Origin: Gammaproteobacteria bacterium | GTDB taxonomy: Bacteria; Pseudomonadota; Gammaproteobacteria; Pseudomonadales; Pseudohongiellaceae | Assembly: GCA_024639905.1 (NCBI GenBank) | Contig: JAHEGE010000001.1 | Coordinates: forward strand, 620,001 to 684,000 | Length of the DNA stretch: 64,000 bases | Direction of reading: 5' to 3' | Notes under the pieces: generated by a model | Database searches by the model: none | What the model was told of the DNA's origin: nothing | The model's input: the letters and a program-made list of their open reading frames with translations, nothing else | Shown here: positions 26,899-36,264 of the stretch, piece after piece | Layout of the letters: each line of letters starts with the position of its first letter | Position numbering within the stretch: the stretch's first letter is position 1 | Translations under genes and position numbers: made by a program

Positions 26899-29406
26899 AT
26901 GAACCACCGTCAATACACCGCACTCACAAGCACGCGTCAGACATTGACCAATGCCTTTCGCGCCTCGCGCCTAGTGAGCGTGACCAGCCTACTCGGTTTC
27001 GTTAGCTTGCTAAGCCTTGCCGCCTCACAGGCCGCGGCACAGGGTGTGCAGCAAACCAAGGGCGACTATCAAGACAAATTCCGCCAGCTCGACGAAGTGC
27101 TGCCAACGCCCAACGTCTACCGCAACGCTGCGGGTCAGCCGGGACACCAGTATTGGCAACAGAAAGTGGATTACGACATCGACGTCACGCTAGACGAAGA
27201 CGCGCACCGTATTCAGGGCACTGAAACGATTAGCTACCAGAACAATTCTCCCGACACGCTGATTTATCTCTGGCTGCAGCTCGATCAGAATCGATTCCGC
27301 AATGATTCCATCGCTCAGCTTAGCGAGACCTATAACCGCGCCAGCCCAGAGCCTGGCTCGCCTGCGCGTGTAAGCCTCGGTCAACTGCGCGAGATCCAGT
27401 ACATGGAGGAGGCGGAACTTGGCTACGATATCCAGACTGTCACCGACTCAGCCGGCAACACACTTGCGCATACGGTGGTCGGTACCTTGATGCGGGTAGA
27501 CCTCGCGCGACCGCTGCGCCCTGGCGCCGACACCGAGTTTACTATCGACTACGCCTACAACATCGTTAATGGCGATGTTATCGGCCCGCGCGCCGGTTAC
27601 GAACACTTCGCCGACGAAGGCGTCGAAGGCGAGGGTGGCAATACGATTTATGCCCTAGCCCAGTGGTTCCCGCGACTCGTTGCGTATACCGACTATGAAG
27701 GTTGGACGAACAAGGAATTCCTTGGCTCGGGCGAATTCACCCTCGAGTTTGGCGACTACGAGGTGGCGATGACTGTGCCCGCAGACCATATCGTCGCGGC
27801 CACGGGAGAATTGCAGAACGCGAATCAGGTCCTCACGAGTGAACAGCGTCAGCGCCTGCGTGAGGCCGAAACTGCGGAGCGCCCAGTGCTTATCGTCACG
27901 CCAGAAGAGGCATTGGCGAATGAAGCCGAAGGCACCGACGAGACGAAGACCTGGCGATTTAGTGCCGAGAACGTGCGCGATTTCGCCTGGTCGTCGTCGC
28001 GTAAATACATCTGGGATGCTAAAGGCTATCGACAAGAAGGTGCCGAGCAGGAACTCGTATTAGCGATGTCGTTCTGGCCGAAAGAGGGCGGTGACCTGTG
28101 GGCAAAATATTCCACCGAGTCGGTCATCCACACGCTCGAAGTCTACAGCCGTTTCTCGTTCGATTATCCGTATCCGACGGCACAGTCGGTCAACATAGGC
28201 TTCGTCGGTGGCATGGAATACCCGATGATTACATTCAACGGGCCGCGCGCGACCCTGCAAGACGATGGCAGCCGCACATATACGCTCGCCGAGAAGCGCT
28301 TCCTTATCGGGGTGGTGATTCACGAGGTCGGCCATTTCTACTTCCCGATGATCGTGAATTCCGACGAGCGCCAATGGACGTGGATGGACGAAGGCATTAA
28401 CAGCTACCTCGACGGCGTTGCCGGTCGCGAGTGGGATGCCGAAATACCCTGGGGTGTTGAGCCTCGTTACATTGTCGACTACATGGTGTCGAGCAATCAG
28501 GTGCCGGTGATGACGCAGTCGGACAGCGTGCTGCGACTGGGGCCGAATGCGTATTCGAAGCCTGCGACGGCGTTAAACATTTTGCGTGAGACGATCATGG
28601 GGCGTGAGCTCTTCGATTTCGCCTTTAAAGAATATTCACGTCGCTGGGAGTTTAAGCGTCCCACGCCGTCGGACTTTTTCCGCACTATGGAAGAGGCCTC
28701 GGGTATCGACCTCGATTGGTTCTGGCGCGGCTGGTTTTACACCACCGACCACGTCGATATCTCACTCGAGCGCGTGTATCAGATGCGCATGAATACCGAA
28801 GACCCCGATATCGATTTCGCGCGTGAGCGCGCCGACGACAAGGCCTTCACTCCGTCGCTTTTCTCCGATCGCAATCGTGCAGCAGGCATGCAGACCTGGG
28901 TCGAGCGTAACGGAGACGTACGCGATTTCTATGACGAAAATGACGAGTTTACCGTCACCAATAAAGAGCGTAATGCGTATAACTCGTTCCTCGAGGGCCT
29001 AGACGACTGGGAACGCGAGACGCTCGATAAAGCAGTCAGCGAGGATCGTCACTACTACTTGGTTGAATTCGCCAATAAGGGTGGCCTTGTCATGCCGATT
29101 ATTCTCGACATCGAGTACGCCGATGGCACGAGTGAGCAGCGGCGCTACCCTGCAGAGATCTGGCGTCGTTCGCCCAAGGCGGTGAAGAAGCTGCTAGTGA
29201 GCGAGAGGGAGGTCGTCGGCTTGACTCTCGATCCGAACATGGAAACCGCCGATGCCGATATTGAGAACAATTTCTATCCGCGTCGCATAGTGCCTTCGCG
29301 TATCGAGAGTTTTAAGGCCTCAAGCAGTTCGAGCCGCGTCTCGCGCGATATCATGCAGGATATTAAGACCGAGCTGAAGAGCGAAGACGATGGCGACGAG
29401 TGCTAG
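26899..29406 (+). CDS. Secreted M1-family (gluzincin) metallopeptidase
   Basis: An 835-residue zinc aminopeptidase-like protein. The N-terminus has a long signal region (hydrophobic core about 30-47, cleavage near ASQAAAQ). The catalytic motif is HEVGHFYFP with the third ligand Glu 18 residues later in WMDEGINSYLD; the upstream GGMEYPMITF replaces the canonical GAMEN exopeptidase motif. Because that motif is altered, strict aminopeptidase activity is uncertain. The last third is a beta-rich domain without recognised motifs, ending in an acidic tail. It overlaps the DUF6702 gene by 17 bases, a close pairing that suggests a functional unit in the periplasm or outside the cell. Confidence 0.92.
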   Translation: MNHRQYTALTSTRQTLTNAFRASRLVSVTSLLGFVSLLSLAASQAAAQGVQQTKGDYQDKFRQLDEVLPTPNVYRNAAGQPGHQYWQQKVDYDIDVTLDEDAHRIQGTETISYQNNSPDTLIYLWLQLDQNRFRNDSIAQLSETYNRASPEPGSPARVSLGQLREIQYMEEAELGYDIQTVTDSAGNTLAHTVVGTLMRVDLARPLRPGADTEFTIDYAYNIVNGDVIGPRAGYEHFADEGVEGEGGNTIYALAQWFPRLVAYTDYEGWTNKEFLGSGEFTLEFGDYEVAMTVPADHIVAATGELQNANQVLTSEQRQRLREAETAERPVLIVTPEEALANEAEGTDETKTWRFSAENVRDFAWSSSRKYIWDAKGYRQEGAEQELVLAMSFWPKEGGDLWAKYSTESVIHTLEVYSRFSFDYPYPTAQSVNIGFVGGMEYPMITFNGPRATLQDDGSRTYTLAEKRFLIGVVIHEVGHFYFPMIVNSDERQWTWMDEGINSYLDGVAGREWDAEIPWGVEPRYIVDYMVSSNQVPVMTQSDSVLRLGPNAYSKPATALNILRETIMGRELFDFAFKEYSRRWEFKRPTPSDFFRTMEEASGIDLDWFWRGWFYTTDHVDISLERVYQMRMNTEDPDIDFARERADDKAFTPSLFSDRNRAAGMQTWVERNGDVRDFYDENDEFTVTNKERNAYNSFLEGLDDWERETLDKAVSEDRHYYLVEFANKGGLVMPIILDIEYADGTSEQRRYPAEIWRRSPKAVKKLLVSEREVVGLTLDPNMETADADIENNFYPRRIVPSRIESFKASSSSSRVSRDIMQDIKTELKSEDDGDEC

Positions 29407-29986
29407 TCAGCACCGCACGCGCAGGTTAGGCGTAGGCCTACTCTGCGTGGCGGCGTTGCTCGTTGCGGCGCCGAGTTTTGCGCATCAGCAGAAGACGGCG
29501 GTGACGCGCCTTTTGTTTAATGCCAACAGCGGTAACCTCGAGGTCATGCATCGCTTTTTTCTGCACGACGCAGAACATGCGGCCAGCGTGGTGTTCGGTG
29601 AGAAGCAGGACCTCATCGAATCGGCGGATTCGCGCGCACTGTTTGGCAGCTATGTCGTGAATCGCTTCGCCATCGCGCTTGCGGACGAGGCTTCGACGCC
29701 CGTCGAATTGCGCTATCTCGGAGAGGAGATCGACGGTCAATACCTCTGGGTCTATCAGGAAGCGGTGGGCTTTATCGAGGATTTCGCAGAGCAGCGCACG
29801 GGCTCCTTAGTAGACGGTTCCTCAGTAAACGGTGAAGAGAGACCCTCGGCGCTGTTCTTAGTGAACAGCGTACTGCGCGATGTGTGGCCCGAACAAGCCA
29901 ATCTGGTCAATGTTGAGCGGGCTGGGCGTATCGCGAGCATCACCTTTGATCAGGGCGCCGACTCGCTTCTCATAGAACTGCCTTAG
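29390..29986 (+). CDS. DUF6702 family exported protein
   Basis: A 198-residue exported protein of a family without assigned function. A signal peptide covers about residues 1-31 (core LLCVAALLVAAPSFAHQ). The mature part begins KTAVTRLLFNANSGNLEVMHRFFLHDAEHA, typical of DUF6702. No cysteines or enzymatic motifs are apparent after the signal. Its start lies 17 bases inside the M1 peptidase gene, so the two are co-translated, and it may be a partner or a substrate-binding helper. A short inverted repeat spans the gap to the convergent Hsp70-like gene. Confidence 0.8.
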   Translation: MATSASQHRTRRLGVGLLCVAALLVAAPSFAHQQKTAVTRLLFNANSGNLEVMHRFFLHDAEHAASVVFGEKQDLIESADSRALFGSYVVNRFAIALADEASTPVELRYLGEEIDGQYLWVYQEAVGFIEDFAEQRTGSLVDGSSVNGEERPSALFLVNSVLRDVWPEQANLVNVERAGRIASITFDQGADSLLIELP

Positions 29987-30000
29987 GACTAGACTCTGAA

Positions 30001-31464
30001 CTAGTCTAAAGCCTCGCGGGTGTCTGCTGCGCCTAAATATTCGGCAATCGCGAGGCCTGCTGCGACACTAGTGAACGGGTCGTGTTCGACGACTTTGCCA
30101 GGGAAGCGCGCCTCAAGGATTCGTTTTACCGCAGGAATGAGGGAAGAGCCTCCGGTACGGATAACGAGTTCAATATCGTCGTTGGCGATGCCTGCGCGCG
30201 CGAGAGTTTCATCGACCGCCAATTCCATTTTCTGCATCAATCCCGCAATTAACTGCTCAAACCGCTCGCGAGTGAGAGTGAGTTCGATGTCGAGTTCCGG
30301 TATGTCGAGTTTCGCCGATTCGGCGTGGGACAGTTCCGCCTTGAGGTCTTTCAGCAACTGAAACACCAAATAGCTGTGATTGTTCTTGATAAGATCATAG
30401 AGACGCTGAAATTTGTGTGACGCGGCGTCGCCATCCTGAATGCGCTGATGCAGCGGGGTCGTGTATTTGTTCTGGTTGAGCATATAGCTCACCGCCCAGT
30501 TGAGAAGCAGGTCTTCATACTCCTCGAAGGGAAATGCGGTCTCGATCTCGCGATCCTCGCCCTTGCGTCGCCAGCGTTCGCCCTTGCCAAGCAGAGGAAA
30601 AATCAGCTCCCGGAATAAAAGCTGGTCGATGTGATCGCCACCTAAGCCGATGCCGTGAGTCGCCACTACCTCGAAGTCATCGTGTGTGTGCTTTATGACG
30701 CACAAGTCCAAGGTGCCGCCGCCGAAATCGACCGCGAGGAGGGTGCGGGTGGAGAGTCCCGGATGCGCATGTAGATAGCTCAGCGCTGCCGCATTGGGCT
30801 CGGGATAGAAGCTCTGGTGGGTGAATTCGGCGTAGCCATAGCTTTCGGACAGCGCGTTGAGCGCGGCGTTGTTGCGGTCGCGCTCGGAGCCTTCAAAGTT
30901 GACTGGATGGCCGATGCACGCATGATCGACAGCAGGCTTGGGTGTAAGCGCGCTGGGCAGTTGGGCCTCTATGGTGCGTCGGATGCGAATCAGCAGCGGG
31001 GTGATGAGTGCGACGAGGCGGAACGGTTTGTCGAATACCATGAGGCGCTGCGAATCGTTGCCGCCTAAGAGGCGCTTAATGCCGCGAAAAAGTCGACCCC
31101 GCTGCCCGCCGTCAACAAGGGACTGGCCATAGATGAGCGACGTAGACGCTTCTTCGGGGAGGCCGTGGTCACCTATTTGGCCGGTAGAGGAGCGCCCCTC
31201 GCCCAGAATTTCGGCACTTAGCTCAACCGTGCGGCCGGTATTGCTGCGAACGTATTCTTCGATGGCCTCTTGGCCGGTGACTATCTGGAAATCGCGATTC
31301 ACGTAGGTCGCGCTTGGCATGACCTTCGCAGTCTTTTCGAGGGCGATGACGGTGACGCGCTGGCCGTCGAATACCGCGGCGGCGCTATTGCTCGTGCCAT
31401 AGTCGACGCCAATGCCGAGGCGGCCGCCTGAGGCAGAGTGGCGTAGTGTGTTTTTGCTGCTCAC
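30001..31464 (-). CDS. Hsp70-family chaperone-like protein (YegD type)
   Basis: An actin-fold ATPase domain protein resembling DnaK but without its long substrate-binding domain. The phosphate-1 motif is GVDYGTSNSAAAVF, phosphate-2 is LAVDFGGGTLDLCVIKH, and the adenosine motif is IRTGGSSLIPAVK. It has 487 residues and ends soon after the ATPase core, like E. coli YegD. Clients are unknown, and no J-protein or GrpE gene is nearby. I place the start at GTG 31464 because AAGGA lies about ten bases upstream; longer in-frame starts at 31512 and 31596 add residues that look non-conserved. It is transcribed alone. Confidence 0.88.
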   Translation of the reverse strand: MSSKNTLRHSASGGRLGIGVDYGTSNSAAAVFDGQRVTVIALEKTAKVMPSATYVNRDFQIVTGQEAIEEYVRSNTGRTVELSAEILGEGRSSTGQIGDHGLPEEASTSLIYGQSLVDGGQRGRLFRGIKRLLGGNDSQRLMVFDKPFRLVALITPLLIRIRRTIEAQLPSALTPKPAVDHACIGHPVNFEGSERDRNNAALNALSESYGYAEFTHQSFYPEPNAAALSYLHAHPGLSTRTLLAVDFGGGTLDLCVIKHTHDDFEVVATHGIGLGGDHIDQLLFRELIFPLLGKGERWRRKGEDREIETAFPFEEYEDLLLNWAVSYMLNQNKYTTPLHQRIQDGDAASHKFQRLYDLIKNNHSYLVFQLLKDLKAELSHAESAKLDIPELDIELTLTRERFEQLIAGLMQKMELAVDETLARAGIANDDIELVIRTGGSSLIPAVKRILEARFPGKVVEHDPFTSVAAGLAIAEYLGAADTREALD

Positions 31465-31658
31465 TGCGTAAATGTCCTTGCAAAATCTGGTGTCGCGGAG
31501 GGGCGAGACCATAGCACAGCACCGGCCTAGGGCTCTAGGGAGAAAGGCTCTAGGACGAAGGGCATAGCCCCTAGTGTCTAATGTAGCGTCAATCATGACG
31601 CACAGTTACAATGCGGAGTAGCTTATCGAAACGCTCCATTCCTAATTAGAGATCTACT

Positions 31659-32651
31659 ATGTTCCGCCTCTTGCCCAGTTTCCTCACCACTCGTCTATCA
31701 TATGGTCTGCCATGTGGTCTGCCATATGGCCTGTCTTCTAGGCTATCGCGTAGCCTGATAATCGCCTGTATCGTCCTCGCGAGTAGTATGAGCAGCGCGG
31801 GCACCATTGTGCGTGTCAGTACCAGCGTGGGGGATTACTCCATCGAATTACTGGACGAGTCGGCGCCGCTGACGGTGGCAAATTTCCTCGGCTATGTCTC
31901 ACGCGGAGATTACAACGCAACGTATTTGCATCGGGTGGTCGATAATTTCGTCGTGCAGGGCGGTGCCTATCGCTTCAAGCTCTTTGAGGGACCGATCGAT
32001 ACGCCAGTCGGTGACCCCGTGGTCAACGAATTCGGTGCGTCGAATGTCCGCGGCACGGTAGCCATGGCGAAGATAGACGGAGACCCCGATAGCGCCACTA
32101 ACCAATGGTTCGTGAACCTCGCCGACAACAGTGGGAACCTCGATAATAGTAATGGCGGCTTCACCGTATTCGGCACCGTACTCGGCGAAGGCATGGCAGT
32201 GCTCGACGCGATCGATGCGCTGCCCTTCGTGAGCCTCGGAGCGAAGGCCCCCAATGCACCGTATTTTTCTGAGTTTTATTCGAACCCAAGTACCTTTGTT
32301 TACATTAACGCGGAGGTCACTGAGCGATTCAGCACGGCGGCGCATGTTTATGAAGAGGGGAGTGGGTTGCTCATTTCTAGCGTGAGTATCGACGGAGTCG
32401 AGACTTTCAGCTTGAATTTCAGCTCAGTCGCATCTGACCTTGGCTTCGTGGTGCAGGTGAACAGCGATAGCGTTATTCCGCGACAGTCGAGCTTTGACGG
32501 GATCGCCAGCTTCGATAGCGCTACGGGTAAGCTGACTATTCCTGAACTCGAAGTGAACTTGAGTGGATCCATCACGCAGCTTAGCGACGTGGTGTTTACG
32601 TTAATCGACGCCTCCAATTTGCTCTTCCTACTCGAGTCTTACACGCAGTAG
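31659..32651 (+). CDS. Exported cyclophilin-type peptidyl-prolyl isomerase with extra C-terminal domain
   Basis: A 330-residue exported prolyl isomerase. The signal region (about 1-47) is unusual: the repeated YGLPCGLPYGLSSRLSRSL precedes the hydrophobic core LIIACIVLASSMSSAG. The cyclophilin domain spans about 50-205, with SVGDYSIELLDESAP, YLHRVVDNFVVQGG (active-site Arg) and GTVAMAKIDGDPDSATNQWFVN. About 125 residues of beta-rich sequence follow that match no domain I know. The protein presumably helps fold periplasmic proteins. A weak ribosome site precedes the ATG. The DNA encoding the N-terminal repeat is itself a 12-base tandem repeat. Confidence 0.88.
   Translation: MFRLLPSFLTTRLSYGLPCGLPYGLSSRLSRSLIIACIVLASSMSSAGTIVRVSTSVGDYSIELLDESAPLTVANFLGYVSRGDYNATYLHRVVDNFVVQGGAYRFKLFEGPIDTPVGDPVVNEFGASNVRGTVAMAKIDGDPDSATNQWFVNLADNSGNLDNSNGGFTVFGTVLGEGMAVLDAIDALPFVSLGAKAPNAPYFSEFYSNPSTFVYINAEVTERFSTAAHVYEEGSGLLISSVSIDGVETFSLNFSSVASDLGFVVQVNSDSVIPRQSSFDGIASFDSATGKLTIPELEVNLSGSITQLSDVVFTLIDASNLLFLLESYTQ
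31701..31736 (+). repeat. 12-bp tandem repeat inside the cyclophilin signal sequence
   Basis: Three consecutive 12-base units (TATGGTCTGCCA, TGTGGTCTGCCA, TATGGCCTGTCT) encode a repeated Tyr/Cys-Gly-Leu-Pro/Ser. Because the period is a multiple of three, gain or loss of a unit would keep the frame. Confidence 0.75.
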
Positions 32652-32698
32652 GCGAAGCCTAAAAAATCAGTTATTTACATCGCTCTAGGGAATTAAAC

Positions 32699-34039
32699 AT
32701 GGCGAGTCCGCGCGGCGAATTTTCATCGAGGTTTGGCTTTCTCATGGCGGCGGCGGGTTCTGCAGTCGGTCTCGGCAACATCTGGGGATTTCCTACTAAC
32801 GCCGCAAGCAATGGCGGTGCCGCTTTCCTCTTCGCTTATCTGCTCCTCGCCTTCGCGCTCGCCTACCCGGCGTTGATGGCTGAGCTCATCATTGGTCGCC
32901 ATGCGCGAGCGAACGGCGTCACTGCCTTGCAGTCTATCGCGACGGGAGATAAGGGCCGTGGGTTCGCTTTTGTCGTTGGCAGTTTAGGCATGCTCACCGT
33001 CAGTTTTATTTTGAGCTTTTACGCCATAGTGAGCGGCTGGATGCTGTCGTTCCTGTTGGCGCCGGTCACTCAATTGTTCGGCATGGCAGGCGCGACTGCA
33101 TGGCTGACTACAGACAGCGTCGTGCGTAATGCGCTTTCTGTCGTCGTCTTTATGCTGCTCACAGTGCTCATCATCAGCGCCGGGGTACGGGAGGGCATAG
33201 AGAAGTGGGCGACGCGTCTAATGCCATCTCTGGTTCTCATTCTGATTCTACTCATTGGCTATGTGATGACTCTGCCGGGCGCCATGGAGGGACTGCGCGC
33301 CTATTTGGTGCCGGATTTCTCAGCGCTGACACAGCCAGGCCTACTGCTTAGTGCGATGGGACAGGCTTTTTTCTCACTCTCGCTGGGCGTCGGGACGATG
33401 CTTGTGTACGGCTCTTATATCAGCAAGAGCGAGAACTTGCCGTTAATCGGTAGTCTCGTCGCGCTGCTCGACGTCGGCATTGCCGTGTTGGCTGGGCTGC
33501 TGATTCTGCCTGCCATGTATGTCGCGCTTGCTAGCGGAGTGGAGATATTCGATGCGGATGGCGGACTGATTGCAGGCCCGGGGCTTATCATTTCGGTGTT
33601 GCCCGCGTTATTCGATAACATGGGTGCAATCGGCGGCGTGGTAGCCTTCGCCTTCTTCGCGCTGATGACAATAGCTTCGCTCACCTCGTCGATTTCGATG
33701 CTTGAAGTGCCGGTGGCGTTCGTGGTCGAGCGCCGCGAGGTGCGCCGCCCAATCGCCGCAGCATGGCTCGGGGCTGCGATTGGGCTAATCTCTCTGATCA
33801 TCGTCTGGAACTTTGATGCGTTGTTCGATTGGGTGGTCACGGCAACGACTGAATGGAGCCAACCGCTGCTGGGGCTTTTCTTCTGTGTTTTCGCCGGTTG
33901 GATCTGGAACCGAGCGGCGATTCTGAAAGAAATCCAACAGGGCTCTCCCGACGCGGCGAGTGGCTTCTTCTGGAAAATATGGCCGACCTATATACGTTTC
34001 GTCTGTCCGCTGGCGATCCTTGCAGTTTATCTCCAGTAA
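32699..34039 (+). CDS. Sodium-dependent neurotransmitter-symporter (NSS) family transporter
   Basis: A 446-residue LeuT-fold transporter that should import an amino acid or related amine with sodium. About eleven membrane segments are visible. Segment 1 reads GSAVGLGNIWGFPTNAASNGGAAF. The family's near-invariant GNIWRFP is GNIWGFP here, so the extracellular gate arginine (R30 in LeuT) is replaced by glycine. Segment 6 is at about residues 218-240 (GQAFFSLSLGVGTMLVYGSY) with the unwound SLSLG region preserved. The ligand is not predictable. The gene is monocistronic, 90 bp before the M3 peptidase. Confidence 0.9.
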   Translation: MASPRGEFSSRFGFLMAAAGSAVGLGNIWGFPTNAASNGGAAFLFAYLLLAFALAYPALMAELIIGRHARANGVTALQSIATGDKGRGFAFVVGSLGMLTVSFILSFYAIVSGWMLSFLLAPVTQLFGMAGATAWLTTDSVVRNALSVVVFMLLTVLIISAGVREGIEKWATRLMPSLVLILILLIGYVMTLPGAMEGLRAYLVPDFSALTQPGLLLSAMGQAFFSLSLGVGTMLVYGSYISKSENLPLIGSLVALLDVGIAVLAGLLILPAMYVALASGVEIFDADGGLIAGPGLIISVLPALFDNMGAIGGVVAFAFFALMTIASLTSSISMLEVPVAFVVERREVRRPIAAAWLGAAIGLISLIIVWNFDALFDWVVTATTEWSQPLLGLFFCVFAGWIWNRAAILKEIQQGSPDAASGFFWKIWPTYIRFVCPLAILAVYLQ

Positions 34040-34128
34040 GACTTCCCAATAGAACTTGCCAGCACGGCACGACAACGTAGGCAGGCCGCTGAACAAAACT
34101 GATTGACTAGACTCTTTAAGGAGATGGC

Positions 34129-36264
34129 ATGAAAAAATCATCAATTAAGGGTGCGTTGGCGGCGAGTGCCGTGATGACGCTCTGTTTCGCAGGGCTTCCG
34201 CTGACCGCGCAGACGGAATCGCTAGAGGGTAATCCTTTCGCTGTAGAGAGCGACCTGCCTCTGCAGTATCCGCCTTTCGATCGCGTTCAGAGTATTCACT
34301 ACCTGCCAGCGTTCCGTGCAGGCATGGCGCAGCAGCTCGCCGAAGCCGAGGCGATAGCCAACCAGACTGCGGCGCCGACTTTCGATAATACGATACTCGC
34401 TATGGAAGTCTCAGGTCAGCTTCTCAATCGCGTCAGCAGCGTTTTCTTCGCGCTGTCTAGCGCACACACGAATGATGAGCTGCAAGCAATCCAGCAGCAG
34501 GTCGCCCCCGAACTTGCTGCGCACGACGATGCGATCGTCTTGAACCCAGCCCTTTTTGCCCGCGTTCAGGCGCTTTATGCCGCGCGGGAGTCGCTCGGTC
34601 TTGAGGCGGAAGGCGTGCGCCTGATCGAGCAATACCACACGGATTTCATCCGTGCGGGTGCGGCGTTAGATTCTGCAGAACAGACGCGACTTAAAGAGAT
34701 CAATGGCGAGCTTGCTATGCTGCAAACCCAGTTCAGTCAGAATGTATTGAATGAGGTGAACGCGATGGCACTCGTCGTCGACAGTCGCGAGGAGCTCACC
34801 GGATTAGACTCGGCGCTCATCGACGCCGCGGGGGCCGAGGCGCAGTCACGAGACCTGCCTGGGAAATTTGTAATCCCTTTACTTAACACCAGCGGACAAC
34901 CGGCATTGAGTAGTCTGCAGAATCGCGGCGTGCGCGAGCGCCTATTCGAGGCCTCCGTCTCCCGTGGTACTCGTGGCGGCGAATTCGATAACACGGGCGT
35001 GTTATCCATGGTGCTTAAACTCCGCGCCGAGCGCGCGAATCTGCTCGGTTACGCGACCCATGCAGACTACGTGTTAGAAGAGGCGACGGCGCAAACTGTC
35101 GCCGCCGTTAACGAGCGCCTCGCTTCACTCGCGCCACCGGCTGCGGCAAACGCGCGCCGAGAAGCGGCCGATTTACAAGCCATGGTTGAGGCGAGTGGGG
35201 CGGACTTCACGCTCGCCGCTTGGGATTGGCAATATTACAGCGAACAGCTGCGCCAACAGCGCTACGCCTTCGACGAAGCGCAATTGAGGCCCTATTTCGA
35301 GCTCGATAATGTCTTACAGCGCGGCGTTTTCTTCGCCGCCGAAAAGCTCTACGGCATCACCTTTACCGAGCGGTTCGATCTACCTGTCTATCAAGAGGAC
35401 GTGCGCGTCTTCGATGTGTTTGATGCTGCGGGGACGACGCTAGGCATTTTCATCGGTGATTTCTATGCACGGCCATCGAAGCGCGGCGGCGCATGGATGA
35501 ATGCCTATGTCTCTCAGAGCCATATGATGCAGACTCAGCCGGTGGTCGCGAATCACTTGAATATTACTAAGCCCGCGACCGGAGTCGAAACTTTGTTAAC
35601 CTTCGACGAGGTGACGACGATGTTCCACGAGTTCGGCCACGCCTTGCACGGCCTGTTCTCCAACGTCGAATATCCGTATTTTGCAGGCACTCGCGTGCCA
35701 CGTGACTTTGTTGAGTATCCCTCTCAGGTGAATGAGATGTGGGCGACTTGGCCCGAAGTGCTCGCAAACTATGCCGTTCACTTCGAGACTGGCGAGCCGA
35801 TGCCCCAGGCGCTACTCGACAAGGTGCTCGCGACGCAGAAATTCAACCAAGGGTTCGCGACGACCGAATACTTGGCGGCCTCAATATTGGATCAAGCACT
35901 GCATCAGCTAGGTCAGGATGAGGTGCCTAGCGGCTCCGACATCCCGGCGTTTGAGGCACGTGCTCTCGCGGCCGCGGGCATCGACCTGGCGGAGGTCCCT
36001 CCGCGTTACCGCAGCGCCTACTTCTCGCACATCATGGGCGGTTACTCGGCAGGTTATTACTCGTATATCTGGAGCGAAGTGCTCGATGCCGATAGCGTGG
36101 AATGGTTTAAGGAGAACGGTGGTTTGATGCGCGCGAATGGCGATCACTTTCGCGAGACGCTGTTGTCGAAAGGTGGAAGCCGCGAGGCGATGCAGCTGTT
36201 CAGAGAATTCCGCGGCCGCGATGCTGAGATCGAGCCGCTGCTGATTAGGCGCGGGCTGGAGTAG
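34129..36264 (+). CDS. dcp: M3-family metallopeptidase (peptidyl-dipeptidase Dcp-like), exported
   Basis: A thimet-type zinc peptidase of 711 residues. A signal peptide covers about residues 1-27 (core GALAASAVMTLCFAGLPLTAQ), so the enzyme is probably periplasmic. The catalytic motif is FHEFGHALHGLF (HExxH), and the third ligand Glu lies about 25 residues later in FVEYPSQVNEMWA. The C-terminal helical segment (SHIMGGYSAGYYSYIWSEVLDADS) carries the substrate-binding Gly/Tyr residues. Dcp removes dipeptides from peptide C-termini; M3 oligopeptidase A is the alternative. Strong AAGGAGATGGC site before the ATG. The 3' end overlaps the convergent holA gene by 20 bases. Confidence 0.93.
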   Translation: MKKSSIKGALAASAVMTLCFAGLPLTAQTESLEGNPFAVESDLPLQYPPFDRVQSIHYLPAFRAGMAQQLAEAEAIANQTAAPTFDNTILAMEVSGQLLNRVSSVFFALSSAHTNDELQAIQQQVAPELAAHDDAIVLNPALFARVQALYAARESLGLEAEGVRLIEQYHTDFIRAGAALDSAEQTRLKEINGELAMLQTQFSQNVLNEVNAMALVVDSREELTGLDSALIDAAGAEAQSRDLPGKFVIPLLNTSGQPALSSLQNRGVRERLFEASVSRGTRGGEFDNTGVLSMVLKLRAERANLLGYATHADYVLEEATAQTVAAVNERLASLAPPAAANARREAADLQAMVEASGADFTLAAWDWQYYSEQLRQQRYAFDEAQLRPYFELDNVLQRGVFFAAEKLYGITFTERFDLPVYQEDVRVFDVFDAAGTTLGIFIGDFYARPSKRGGAWMNAYVSQSHMMQTQPVVANHLNITKPATGVETLLTFDEVTTMFHEFGHALHGLFSNVEYPYFAGTRVPRDFVEYPSQVNEMWATWPEVLANYAVHFETGEPMPQALLDKVLATQKFNQGFATTEYLAASILDQALHQLGQDEVPSGSDIPAFEARALAAAGIDLAEVPPRYRSAYFSHIMGGYSAGYYSYIWSEVLDADSVEWFKENGGLMRANGDHFRETLLSKGGSREAMQLFREFRGRDAEIEPLLIRRGLE

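Noticed and set aside
29981..30009. Inverted repeat TTAGGACTAG/CTAGTCTAA between DUF6702 and Hsp70-like genes as terminator
   Set aside because: AT-rich with a bulge and no T-run; it mostly reflects two TAG stop codons in opposite orientation.
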